From the IMG/VR virus record IMGVR_UViG_3300028800_000019, positions 1-47,544 of that record: a stretch of 47,544 nt of DNA; one strand, written 5' to 3'. Below the pieces are notes generated by a model. It did no database searches, was not told the origin of the DNA, and saw only the letters and a list, made by a program, of their open reading frames with translations. How positions within the stretch are numbered: the stretch's first letter is position 1; every line of letters begins with the position of its first letter. Below, piece after piece: positions 7,792 to 13,550 of this stretch. The DNA is from a virus. The translations under genes and the position numbers were made by a program.

Positions 7792-8148
7792 ATGAACACC
7801 TCAGATTGTATGCGCACCGTTCGATTCTTTCCGTACCTCAAAGGCATGGGCCCAACCTTCACTCTCAAGTTGTTTTACCTCGGAATTGAACGAATCGGCT
7901 ATCGACTAACGCAACGGGATCACAGGCACACTGTGACCTTGTTTGAGGGAGAGGATTTCCGCCCTTCACCACTACATGCCCATGATAGCTATGAGGCAGT
8001 CAAGGCATTGATGGCATTTCTTACACTTAGGCATGGCGACACTGATCTGGAATACTTCGCCAATTACACGCCAGAGCAGCTTGACTACTGCTCACTACAT
8101 GCTGAGTCACTTAGTTGCGAGGTTGGCAATCGGTTTGGGTGGGATTAG
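7792..8148 (+). CDS. Conserved phage hypothetical protein, first gene of the early arm
   Basis: 118 residues from ATG 7792, chosen over an upstream in-frame start because TTGGAGG lies 11 bases before it. Contains PYLKGMGPTFTLKLFYLG near the N-terminus, then GYRLTQRDHRHTVTLFEGED, and ends in FANYTPEQLDYCSLHAESL. This pattern is widespread in short proteins of phages and prophage-bearing bacteria, but I know no function. It is followed by an intergenic stem-loop. Confidence 0.75.
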   Translation: MNTSDCMRTVRFFPYLKGMGPTFTLKLFYLGIERIGYRLTQRDHRHTVTLFEGEDFRPSPLHAHDSYEAVKALMAFLTLRHGDTDLEYFANYTPEQLDYCSLHAESLSCEVGNRFGWD

Positions 8149-8157
8149 CTCCCACAC

Positions 8158-8183
8158 TAGCTTATGCCAATGGACATGAGCTA
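8158..8183 (+). other. Intergenic stem-loop 1 (TAGCTTATG/CATGAGCTA)
   Basis: TAGCTTATG (8158-8166) pairs with CATGAGCTA (8175-8183) with one G-T wobble around an 8-base loop. It lies between two small early genes. Two related hairpins follow the next two genes in the same relative position. Confidence 0.55.
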
Positions 8184-8219
8184 CTGAGTGAGCTAAGGCA
8201 CACTAGGGAGAGAACAACT

Positions 8220-8423
8220 ATGGCACTGCACGTCTACCAGCTATGGATTGAATACGATGAGCGGCCCGGATACCATCCGGTTAACGTCTACATCAAACGT
8301 GGAACTGGCAATCAAGCCGAAGAACTACCAGCACAGGAGCATGGCAAGACACTGAAACCGCTACTTCGTCGGGCTATTGACGTAGTGGTGAATGAAGAAC
8401 GCGAAGATGGCATGATTGCTTAG
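8220..8423 (+). CDS. Small hypothetical early protein
   Basis: 67 residues from ATG 8220, preceded by AGGGAGAG; a longer upstream ORF in the same frame overlaps the preceding gene and lacks a better site. Contains YQLWIEYDERPGYHPVNVYI and an acidic/basic C-terminal helix (RRAIDVVVNEERE). Function not recognised. One of a train of very small genes typical of host-takeover regions. Confidence 0.65.
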   Translation: MALHVYQLWIEYDERPGYHPVNVYIKRGTGNQAEELPAQEHGKTLKPLLRRAIDVVVNEEREDGMIA

Positions 8424-8432
8424 CTGCCACAT

Positions 8433-8454
8433 TAGCCACTGCACAGAGTGGCTA
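8433..8454 (+). other. Intergenic stem-loop 2 (TAGCCACT/AGTGGCTA)
   Basis: Perfect 8-bp stem, TAGCCACT (8433-8440) and AGTGGCTA (8447-8454), loop GCACAG. It follows the stop of the 8220 gene by 9 bases. It shares the TAGC-stem/GCTA-stem form of hairpins 1 and 3 and has no T-tract. Confidence 0.55.
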
Positions 8455-8494
8455 TTGAGTTAGCCAAGCGCAACTAGCGCGGAGGGTGGGAGAG

Positions 8495-8692
8495 ATGATG
8501 GGAGCAAGTTACCAAACGAAGAAAGCACTCAAGGAGTCCATCGGTAAGCCTTTGGACTACATCGAAACCAGTATGTTTGGGCCTGAGTACCGAGACAATG
8601 GAAAGTTCTGCGTAGTCGGGCCATCACCAACACAGCGTAAGTGGTTTGCTGAGGTTACTATGAAAGACGGGTTGATAGCTAAGGTTGCCTAG
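8495..8692 (+). CDS. Small hypothetical early protein
   Basis: 65 residues from ATG 8495 (8498 also possible) with GGAGG at 8481-8485. The protein (KALKESIGKPLDYIETSMFG, then KFCVVGPSPTQRKWFAEVTM) looks like a compact alpha/beta fold, with KWFAEVTMKDGLIAKV ending it. A similar pattern occurs in other phage small proteins, without known function. Flanked by the stem-loop series. Confidence 0.65.
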   Translation: MMGASYQTKKALKESIGKPLDYIETSMFGPEYRDNGKFCVVGPSPTQRKWFAEVTMKDGLIAKVA

Positions 8693-8701
8693 CCACCCCA
8701 T

Positions 8702-8726
8702 TAGCTCATGGCAATGTCATGGGCTA
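8702..8726 (+). other. Intergenic stem-loop 3 (TAGCTCATG/CATGGGCTA)
   Basis: TAGCTCATG (8702-8710) pairs with CATGGGCTA (8718-8726), one G-T wobble, loop GCAATGT. Nearly the same as stem-loop 1. It precedes the GGAGGATACA ribosome binding site of the next gene. Confidence 0.55.
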
Positions 8727-8748
8727 TTAGGTTGACTTGGAGGATACA

Positions 8749-8943
8749 ATGCTTGACACTAGTCAATACTCACACTTGACGCTAACAGGTTACTATGCTG
8801 GCAGCACGCTATGCGGTAACCCTAAGAATCCTGATAAGCAGCATTATCATGCGGCATATGCACCTAAGTTTGTGTTCACGGATGAGCACACGTGCCCTAT
8901 ATGCCTGCAAATCTGGAATGCTCCCGATGAGGACGAACAGTGA
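8749..8943 (+). CDS. Small Cys-containing protein
   Basis: 64 residues from ATG 8749, preceded by TTGGAGGATACA. It has GYYAGSTLCG near the N-terminus and EHTCPICLQIWNA at the C-terminus. The CPIC pair with the upstream Cys/His residues suggests a small zinc-binding fold. Its stop overlaps the GTG start of the next gene. No family known to me. Confidence 0.7.
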   Translation: MLDTSQYSHLTLTGYYAGSTLCGNPKNPDKQHYHAAYAPKFVFTDEHTCPICLQIWNAPDEDEQ

Positions 8944-9095
8944 GCACACAGACAACAGTACCAGCTAAGTTAGTCTGCCAACGCTGCCAGTTTGGAGCTG
9001 ACGGCAGAGTGTGGGACTCGCGCCTTAAGGATGGCAAGTTGCCAGTGAGATGTCCCAGGTGTAGCAGTATTAAGTGGAATGAAGCAAAGCAATAG
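8940..9095 (+). CDS. Small zinc-ribbon protein
   Basis: 51 residues starting at GTG 8940, overlapping the TGA of the previous gene (GTGA). Two CxxC knuckles, CQRC near residue 13 and CPRC near residue 38, make a classic zinc ribbon of the kind that binds nucleic acid. Role unknown; possibly a transcription or translation modulator. Confidence 0.65.
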   Translation: MSTQTTVPAKLVCQRCQFGADGRVWDSRLKDGKLPVRCPRCSSIKWNEAKQ

Positions 9096-9120
9096 CCCTA
9101 TGGGCATTGGAGGAATTGAG

Positions 9121-9405
9121 ATGACACAAAGCATTGAGATTCGCGTATCGCACAGCCAAGTCGGGATGCTGGTAGAGGCTCGCAACGGCGGCGACTGGCA
9201 GCCGATTCAGCTCACGAAGTATCAGGAGCGCAACAGTCCAACGGTACGGCAATATTCGACCTGCATTGACCCTGCGAGGGATGAGTCCGATTGCGTGGCT
9301 GAGGCCGCACCGAACGAGAATTACGTTCCCGCTGACGAATCGCTGCTCGCTGGCCTTACGCAGCTCTGGATTGAAGGCGGAGCGCGTTACTACGGGTGGC
9401 TGTAA
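9121..9405 (+). CDS. Hypothetical early protein
   Basis: 94 residues from ATG 9121, chosen because GGAGGAATTGAG immediately precedes it; an in-frame ATG at 9079 lies in the preceding gene. Sequence includes IEIRVSHSQVGMLVEARNGG and an acidic middle. Codon use is more G+C-rich than in the genes upstream, suggesting a separate origin for the 9100-10990 block. No known family. Confidence 0.65.
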   Translation: MTQSIEIRVSHSQVGMLVEARNGGDWQPIQLTKYQERNSPTVRQYSTCIDPARDESDCVAEAAPNENYVPADESLLAGLTQLWIEGGARYYGWL

Positions 9406-9650
9406 TGCCAGTCCATGACGAGGTTCCATTTCGCAAAGGTCAACGCGTTCTGGTCAGACAAAACTGGATTCGCGATCACACTGACGAACGCAAAGGTAAT
9501 CCATGCTTACGATTCAGTGGCAAGGTGCTGGCCGTTCTCCCACGCTACTTCGCAGATGAAGACTTAGGCCAAAGCTGGACAGTGGTCAAGTGGGACGATA
9601 AAGACGATCCAGAAACGTTCAAAACGGCTGGATTGGAAGCTGGTCGCTAA
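9405..9650 (+). CDS. Small hypothetical protein, possible SH3-like fold
   Basis: 81 residues from ATG 9405, which overlaps the previous stop (TAATG), so it is translationally coupled. It contains FRKGQRVLVRQNWIRDHTDE and later GKVLAVLPRYFADEDLGQSW, the short beta pattern of SH3-like small proteins. No specific function recognised. Confidence 0.65.
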   Translation: MPVHDEVPFRKGQRVLVRQNWIRDHTDERKGNPCLRFSGKVLAVLPRYFADEDLGQSWTVVKWDDKDDPETFKTAGLEAGR

Positions 9651-9685
9651 CCCCAACTGACAGCCGATGGAGGGAGGAGAAGAGA

Positions 9686-9880
9686 ATGCCGTTATTTGAT
9701 CGCATGGACGAAGCCGTTAAAGAGGCACATCCCGACGAGTTTATTGTCGCCATTGAATGGCAAGGAAAGTCACTGACATTCGCGACTGTAGTCGAACCTC
9801 AGAAGCTACCAGTGCCAAAGATCGTGATAATGCAACGCCCAAAGGTAATGGGCAGCGTGTCACCCTTCAAGATCGCCTAA
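9686..9880 (+). CDS. Small hypothetical protein
   Basis: 64 residues, preceded by a strong purine-rich ribosome binding site (GGAGGGAGGAGAAGAG). The N-terminus is charged (DRMDEAVKEAHPDEF), then beta-like strands (VAIEWQGKSLTFATVV). Nothing more can be recognised; coding is supported by the start context and by packing with neighbours. Confidence 0.6.
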   Translation: MPLFDRMDEAVKEAHPDEFIVAIEWQGKSLTFATVVEPQKLPVPKIVIMQRPKVMGSVSPFKIA

Positions 9881-9923
9881 CGCCCCCAAAGGGCACAACC
9901 AGGAGTACGCAAAAGGAGACGTG

Positions 9924-10160
9924 ATGAGCATGAGCAAGAAAGACTTTATCGCGCTGGCAGACACACTTCGCGGAATGGAACCGATCCTACCTGCAGGAGC
10001 AAGTGAGATCGGAAAAGCTCGCTGGGACAAGTGGCGTGAGATGGTAGACAAGCTCGCAGACTTCTGCCGCGAGCAAAACCCACAGTTCAAACGTGACCGC
10101 TGGCTAGGCTACATCGCTGGCACCAATGGTAAGAATGGCGGCACAGTCAAAGCCGCGTAG
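9924..10160 (+). CDS. Small helical hypothetical protein
   Basis: 78 residues from ATG 9924 with AAAAGGAGACGTG before it. It contains FIALADTLRGMEPILPAGAS, then KWREMVDKLADFCREQNPQF, a helical pattern often found in small phage proteins of unknown function ('F..lA..L'). It lies directly upstream of the membrane-protein cassette. Confidence 0.65.
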   Translation: MSMSKKDFIALADTLRGMEPILPAGASEIGKARWDKWREMVDKLADFCREQNPQFKRDRWLGYIAGTNGKNGGTVKAA

Positions 10161-10168
10161 CAGGGAGC

Positions 10169-10489
10169 GTGGGCACCGCAGCCACGAGCTGGGCACTGCG
10201 GTTGTTGACTGAGCTGCTAGCTGGCAATGTACCGGATGCCACGCTGTACAAAGTGGTACGAGTGCTGGCTTTGCTGGCTAGTGGCTCAGTGAATGGAGGC
10301 GGAGAAATGGCAAGCGTTGAGGAACTGTTGGCGAAGGCGACGAAAGCACCTTGGGAAGTGTGGCCTAACGAAACTAAGCTGTCCTTTGATAGTGAGCTTA
10401 GTCCTCGCCCTCGCGCTGTCGGTGCTCTTGGCCGTGCCCTGCTACTTCCTCGTTCCTGCGGTCGGGCCTGCACACATCGGAGATGCGCT
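10169..10489 (+). other. Ambiguous coding segment upstream of the metalloprotease
   Basis: An open frame starts at GTG 10169 and runs in frame through to the metalloprotease stop at 10846. A second in-frame start at ATG 10307 has a good GGAGG site. Its first part (ASVEELLAKATKAPWEVWPN) looks like the N-terminus of a small phage protein. From about 10390, however, this frame becomes Arg/Cys/Pro-rich and atypical, while the +1 frame encodes a membrane helix with better codon use. I read this as a remnant joined to an imported module, with the true metalloprotease start at 10490. A fused 179-residue or 225-residue protein cannot be excluded. Confidence 0.4.
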
Positions 10490-10493
10490 ATGA
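10392..10493 (+). CDS. Possible membrane micro-protein (33 aa)
   Basis: From GTG 10392 this frame encodes one strongly hydrophobic helix (SLVLALALSVLLAVPCYFLV) and a short polar tail. Its TGA overlaps the ATG of the metalloprotease (ATGA), a typical coupled arrangement, and third codon positions are G+C-rich as in the next gene. A longer version from ATG 10293 would add a basic N-terminus. There is no clear ribosome binding site for the short form, so translation is uncertain. Confidence 0.35.
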   Translation: MSLVLALALSVLLAVPCYFLVPAVGPAHIGDAL

Positions 10494-10846
10494 AATTCGC
10501 CATGTTCACGACCGCTCTTTACGTTCTGGCGTGCCTCATTCACGAAGCCGGACACGCCTCCGCTGCCGCCTGGTTCGGATTGCCGTGGAAACTGCGCTTT
10601 GGCTGGCTTGGCCCCTACGTCCGCGTCCAGGGTCGCTATGTCGCCCACGAGAACGCTGCCGTGGCGTTGGGTGGCCCCATTGCCAGCATCGTCGGCGGGT
10701 TAATTGTGTGGATCGCCGGACTTCCCGCTTGCGCGATTATCGTAGGCGCGATTGGCGCGGCGAACGTGCTTGATTTCTGGCACGCTATCAAGGCTTTGCA
10801 GTTATCTCGAATGAAAGGAGGAAACCATGAAAACGCTACTTCGTAA
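10490..10846 (+). CDS. M50-like membrane metalloprotease (site-2-protease type, short)
   Basis: 118 residues. HEAGH at 18-22, within a hydrophobic segment, is the HExxH zinc site. GGPIASIVGG (61-70) resembles the conserved 'GP' region of M50 proteases. An Asn/Asp pair in a third hydrophobic segment (NVLDFWHAIKAL, about 92-103) could supply the third zinc ligand. M50 enzymes cut membrane-spanning helices of other proteins inside the membrane. It is shorter than usual family members but has the core elements. Its 3' end overlaps the pilin gene by 20 bp, so both are coupled. High G+C content suggests bacterial origin. Activity is inferred. Confidence 0.65.
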   Translation: MKFAMFTTALYVLACLIHEAGHASAAAWFGLPWKLRFGWLGPYVRVQGRYVAHENAAVALGGPIASIVGGLIVWIAGLPACAIIVGAIGAANVLDFWHAIKALQLSRMKGGNHENATS

Positions 10847-10991
10847 CCTGTTGGCCGAAGAGTCTGGGCAGGATCTGATCGAGTACGCCCTGATCGCTCT
10901 GCTTGTGGCTTTGGGCGCAATCGCTGGCATGGCGACACTGGCGACTAAGATCAATGCCGAGTTTACCCACATCGCGGCACAGTTGACCTAG
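10827..10991 (+). CDS. flp: Flp-family (type IVb) prepilin
   Basis: 54 residues from ATG 10827 with an ideal AAAGGAGGAAACC leader. A short basic leader is followed by EESGQDLIEYALIALL. The prepilin peptidase site falls after Gly14, giving a mature protein with Glu at +5 and Tyr at +6, the hallmark of Flp pilins exported by Tad systems. A single hydrophobic helix and a short polar tail complete it, and the length is normal for the family. A Flp pilin in a phage early region, overlapping an M50-like protease, is unexpected. It may enter or poison the host Tad pilus. The family call is firm; the role is inferred. Confidence 0.85.
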   Translation: MKTLLRNLLAEESGQDLIEYALIALLVALGAIAGMATLATKINAEFTHIAAQLT

Positions 10992-11002
10992 TGCCCCGTA
11001 CT

Positions 11003-11026
11003 CCCAGCATTAGTGACAGTGCTGGG
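11003..11026 (+). other. Stem-loop after the pilin gene
   Basis: CCCAGCA (11003-11009) pairs with TGCTGGG (11020-11026), extendable by one wobble and one A-T pair. It lies 11 bases after the pilin stop, with no T-tract, and just before the AGGAGG of the next gene. It may set mRNA stability, allowing high pilin expression. Confidence 0.45.
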
Positions 11027-11040
11027 ATTAGGAGGCAGCT

Positions 11041-11184
11041 ATGCGAGAGAGTGACACGATCTACCGGGAGTATCGACGCAGAGTGGGGCGAGTCCAGTTG
11101 GCTCAGGGCATCATAGAGGCTGTTGGGCTGGTGGGGTTTGTGGTGACGATGGGGATGCTCTTGTGGATATTCTCAGGACACTAA
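11041..11184 (+). CDS. Small single-pass membrane protein
   Basis: 47 residues from ATG 11041 with TAGGAGGCAGCT before it. The first half is charged and Arg-rich (REYRRRVGRVQLAQ), the second is one transmembrane helix (GLVGFVVTMGMLLWIF). By the positive-inside rule the N-terminus faces the cytoplasm. It closes the cassette of small membrane proteins that includes the pilin and metalloprotease. Function unknown. Confidence 0.65.
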   Translation: MRESDTIYREYRRRVGRVQLAQGIIEAVGLVGFVVTMGMLLWIFSGH

Positions 11185-11193
11185 AGAAAAGTG

Positions 11194-11225
11194 TTGACAC
11201 AGTGACCGAATAAGCGTATGGTCAC
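11194..11225 (+). promoter_or_regulatory. Strong sigma70-type promoter with overlapping operator dyad
   Basis: TTGACA (11194-11199), a 17-bp spacer and TATGGT (11217-11222) make a near-consensus promoter. GTGACC (11202-11207) and GGTCAC (11220-11225) form a perfect 6-bp inverted repeat separated by 12 bp, covering the spacer and -10, a natural site for a dimeric repressor. It drives the gene at 11262 about 30 bp downstream of the likely start point. Confidence 0.8.
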
Positions 11226-11261
11226 TCCATCGAGCTAATCAAGCTCTGAAAGGTGGACATT

Positions 11262-11606
11262 ATGAGTGATGGAACCGCTGTAATTGATGAGAAGGCTGAG
11301 ATGGAAGCTGCGAAGACTCGCACTCCCTTGACGGCTGAGCAGAAGAAAGCTGCTGGCATTCGCCGGGAGATCACGCTGCTCCAGAAGTATCCCGGCAATG
11401 AGGCAACGATTGCTAAGTTGCAGGCTGAGGCTGATGCACTGGCTCCTGCGAGTGTGCACGCGAGTAGGGTTGACCCGATGACTGCGCTGACTCCTGAGGA
11501 GCAGCAAAAGCTCCGCACTCACTTCCAGTGCAGCAAGGCTGGTTTCCCGGCTATTGCGGCTGTTGTGAGCTATAATAAGTTGGTTGAGATCGCTAGCAAG
11601 CTCTAG
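11262..11606 (+). CDS. Unknown protein in its own regulated transcription unit
   Basis: 114 residues from ATG 11262 (AAAGGTGGACATT leader). Mostly helical and charged: PLTAEQKKAAGIRREITLLQ, then an Ala-rich region, then LTPEEQQKLRTHFQCSKAG and a hydrophobic C-terminal helix. No family recognised. It is the only gene between a near-consensus promoter with an operator-like dyad and a clear intrinsic terminator, so it is expressed alone, probably early and strongly. It lies beside the symmetric GCCGTCA array, so a DNA-binding or regulatory role is possible but unproven. Confidence 0.75.
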   Translation: MSDGTAVIDEKAEMEAAKTRTPLTAEQKKAAGIRREITLLQKYPGNEATIAKLQAEADALAPASVHASRVDPMTALTPEEQQKLRTHFQCSKAGFPAIAAVVSYNKLVEIASKL

Positions 11607-11639
11607 GCCGATCCCAAGGTTGTTCGATCCCTCCTTGAA

Positions 11640-11671
11640 GACCCCCAAGTGAACCTGCTTGGGGGTTTTTG
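11640..11671 (+). terminator. Rho-independent terminator
   Basis: ACCCCCAAG (11641-11649) pairs with CTTGGGGGT (11658-11666) around an 8-base loop and is followed by a T-run (TTTTTG counting the last paired base). It ends the single-gene unit that starts at 11194. Confidence 0.9.
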
Positions 11672-11691
11672 TTGCCTATGTAAATCTTACC

Positions 11692-11904
11692 GCCGTCACT
11701 TTTGCCGTCACCCAAATGACGGCAGATAACACCATGACAATAAGCCACTTACGCGAAATGCCGTCAATTTATGCCCTCGGTATACCTAATACTGTAATTA
11801 CTATAGGGGGTGTATATACTATAGAAAAGTGACGGCATTTGGGCTATCTGGATTGTTTTGTATAGGATAGGTGCCGTCAAAGAAGTGACGGCAAGACTGA
11901 CGGC
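11692..11904. repeat. Mirror-symmetric eight-copy GCCGTCA array, candidate replication origin
   Basis: Eight exact copies of GCCGTCA (+) or TGACGGC (-) lie at 11692(+), 11704(+), 11717(-), 11760(+), 11830(-), 11873(+), 11886(-), 11898(-). Copy 1 pairs with 8, 2 with 7, 3 with 6 and 4 with 5 in reverse complement, and every pair is centred on position 11798. Spacings of 12 and 13 bp within each outer triplet are near one helical turn. The 63-bp centre (11767-11829) is AT-rich and carries an imperfect dyad (TATAC at 11781, GTATA at 11812). No gene starts here: it lies between a terminator and the 3' end of the DUF3987 gene. Iteron-type origin is the best reading. Confidence 0.75.
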
Positions 11905-11914
11905 ATTAGTCAAT

Positions 11915-13075
11915 TTACTGGACTATCTGGGCCTTGGACTTGGGCAGAACTTCAGCCACTTGGTCGGTCAAACGGTAGTGACCCAGGCGAGTATCAAAGC
12001 TCACCACCTTCACATTCATCATGTTTTCTAGGGCGGTGCGGAATATCCAGTCCCCTGTACGGTGGGCATTGCAGTACTTGGCAAGGTTACGACGATCTAG
12101 TGGGCCATGTATATCAAGCACACGCACAACCTTCTGTTCCATCTTGGCAATGGCGTTGTCTGCATCTATTGGCTGTAGGGCTTTACGCACCTCAAGCTCA
12201 TGGTCAAGCATGGAAGTGACCATTGAGATAATCTCACCATCAACCTCAGTCTTGTCACAAGTGGCTGTGAGGATCGGCATCAACCTAAAGCCGAGTCCAT
12301 CTAGACGCTTGGCAAACTCACTCTTAGGTAGTCGCTCGTACCAAGCTGCCCACGAGTCATCAGCTTCTTGTGTGAACTTATAGGGATTGGTTGGGGGACA
12401 GGTGAGTTGCTTGTGGATACGCTCAGAGAGGTTTTGAAGGGCGAGAGCGTTGGGCGGCTTGGGACGAGCTACACGAGGTCTGGCACCGTTGGTTACTAGG
12501 TAAAGACGGTTGACTAGTCCGATTGCCAATGACTCGTGATCCCATAGAGATTCGTAGGTATCTAGTGTTGAGTTAGCCATGATGCAGAGTCGGGCATCAT
12601 CAAGGAGGATTGCTGCTTCCTTGGTGTAGTTTTCGTAGTCGGTACGCTCATAGAGGCTGGTTATCATAGGCAGGAGCACTGAGCCACGGATTTGAGTCTT
12701 CTGGAGGAGTTGCTTTAGCTCATCAATGGCAAGGACTACTCGGCTACAGTTATTGAGTGCCTTAGTGAGTCCTTCAGCACTGCCCACCCCATGACATATA
12801 GACCAATCAGGGATGTTCATGCTGGTAAAGAAGCGGGTGATCTTCCGCTGAGCTGTGGTCTTCTTAGTGTCGGCTGATTCGCCCACGGTGACGGTGTAGA
12901 GCCGGGTGTCCGATTCTAGGCCCAGATCGAGCACGAACCGGCCTGACATGACCGTCCCGGCCACGGTGAGGGCGTCAGCGAATAGAAACTCCTCAGGCAC
13001 CTCATTGTCCTTGCCCAGCTCGCGGGCGAGGTCGCCCAGCGAACCAATCATTGCGCTCTGGGGGAAGCTGGGCAT
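11915..13075 (-). CDS. DUF3987-like replication ATPase
   Basis: 386 residues. A modified P-loop GESADTKKT lies at about 65-73, a Walker B with DE at 118-119 (VVLAIDELKQL), a sensor-like MANSTLDT, and NRLYLVTNG downstream. A C-terminal helical region (HGPLDRRNLAKYCNAHRTGD) looks like a winged-helix DNA-binding domain. This fits the DUF3987 family of plasmid and phage replication proteins with helicase or primase-helper roles. It is the only minus-strand gene inside the early arm, has GGAGGTC before its ATG, and ends 11 bp from the symmetric array. It is the obvious candidate initiator or helicase; that role is inferred. Confidence 0.7.
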   Translation of the reverse strand: MPSFPQSAMIGSLGDLARELGKDNEVPEEFLFADALTVAGTVMSGRFVLDLGLESDTRLYTVTVGESADTKKTTAQRKITRFFTSMNIPDWSICHGVGSAEGLTKALNNCSRVVLAIDELKQLLQKTQIRGSVLLPMITSLYERTDYENYTKEAAILLDDARLCIMANSTLDTYESLWDHESLAIGLVNRLYLVTNGARPRVARPKPPNALALQNLSERIHKQLTCPPTNPYKFTQEADDSWAAWYERLPKSEFAKRLDGLGFRLMPILTATCDKTEVDGEIISMVTSMLDHELEVRKALQPIDADNAIAKMEQKVVRVLDIHGPLDRRNLAKYCNAHRTGDWIFRTALENMMNVKVVSFDTRLGHYRLTDQVAEVLPKSKAQIVQ

Positions 13076-13344
13076 TCAGATGACCTCCAGGCCCACCGAT
13101 GGGGAGATCGTGCGTGTACGGTCATCCTGACGCAAAATTTGGGGGGTTAAATCGAGGCTCGCGGCGTTCTGTGTCATTTACGACCCTTCACACGAAGCAA
13201 GGAGCCGTGGTGTGAAGGCACGGCCCCCTACTTCGAGTCGTCAAGGATGGAACCCCAGGTTGCGGAGAGCAACCCAGCAGGCTCCTTTGTAACACGCTAT
13301 CCACAAACGGGGAAGGGCCAAAGGTGATAGGCACCTCTAGGCTA
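13076..13344. promoter_or_regulatory. Structured intergenic region between divergent genes
   Basis: This region lies between the divergent DUF3987 gene and the 13383 gene and is dense in inverted repeats. CCTTCACAC (13185-13193) pairs perfectly with GTGTGAAGG (13210-13218). GCCGTG (13204-13209) can instead pair with CACGGC (13219-13224). AAGGAGCC (13199-13206) can pair with GGCTCCTT (13280-13287), enclosing GGTTGC/GCAACC (13258-13263/13269-13274). These pairings are mutually exclusive in part, as in attenuators or riboswitch-like leaders. It would be the untranslated leader of the minus-strand transcript. No tRNA-like T-arm is present. Confidence 0.45.
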
Positions 13345-13372
13345 TTGACAGGTTTATTAAAAGGTTTATTAT
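13345..13372 (+). promoter_or_regulatory. Sigma70-type promoter with tandem 10-bp repeats, near-leaderless
   Basis: TTGACA (13345-13350), a 16-bp spacer and TATTAT (13367-13372) form a strong promoter. Two direct copies of AGGTTTATTA (13350-13359, 13362-13371), offset by 12 bp, overlap it and may bind a regulator. Transcription would begin at about 13379-13380, only a few bases before ATG 13383, so the first mRNA would have almost no leader. Confidence 0.75.
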
Positions 13373-13382
13373 CGTAACCGTT

Positions 13383-13550
13383 ATGCAATCTAACCGACTG
13401 AAACGAAAGGTTTGGACGTGCGCCTGTGGCTGCGGTGCAACGTTTATCCCCAAGCGCAAGACTCAGAAGTATGCCTCTGGGACATGCAAGAATAGGGACG
13501 CCCAGCGTAGGTGGCGAGATCGGCAGGCAGTGGAGCAAGTCAATGCATGA
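13383..13550 (+). CDS. Small basic zinc-finger protein
   Basis: 55 residues from ATG 13383. It begins with basic residues, then TCACGCGATFIPKRKTQKYA and a further Cys (GTCKN), a spaced Cys pattern like small zinc ribbons, followed by an Arg-rich tail (RRWRDRQ). Probably binds nucleic acid. The promoter places the start codon almost at the 5' end of the mRNA. The end overlaps the next gene by 8 bp in another frame. First gene of the nuclease/replication operon. Confidence 0.65.
   Translation: MQSNRLKRKVWTCACGCGATFIPKRKTQKYASGTCKNRDAQRRWRDRQAVEQVNA

Noticed and set aside
11785-11812. T7-promoter-like string TAATAC...ACTATAGGGGG
   Set aside because: The spacing between the two halves differs from the T7 promoter by two bases, no phage RNA polymerase gene is present, and the string lies in the core of the symmetric array rather than upstream of a gene.
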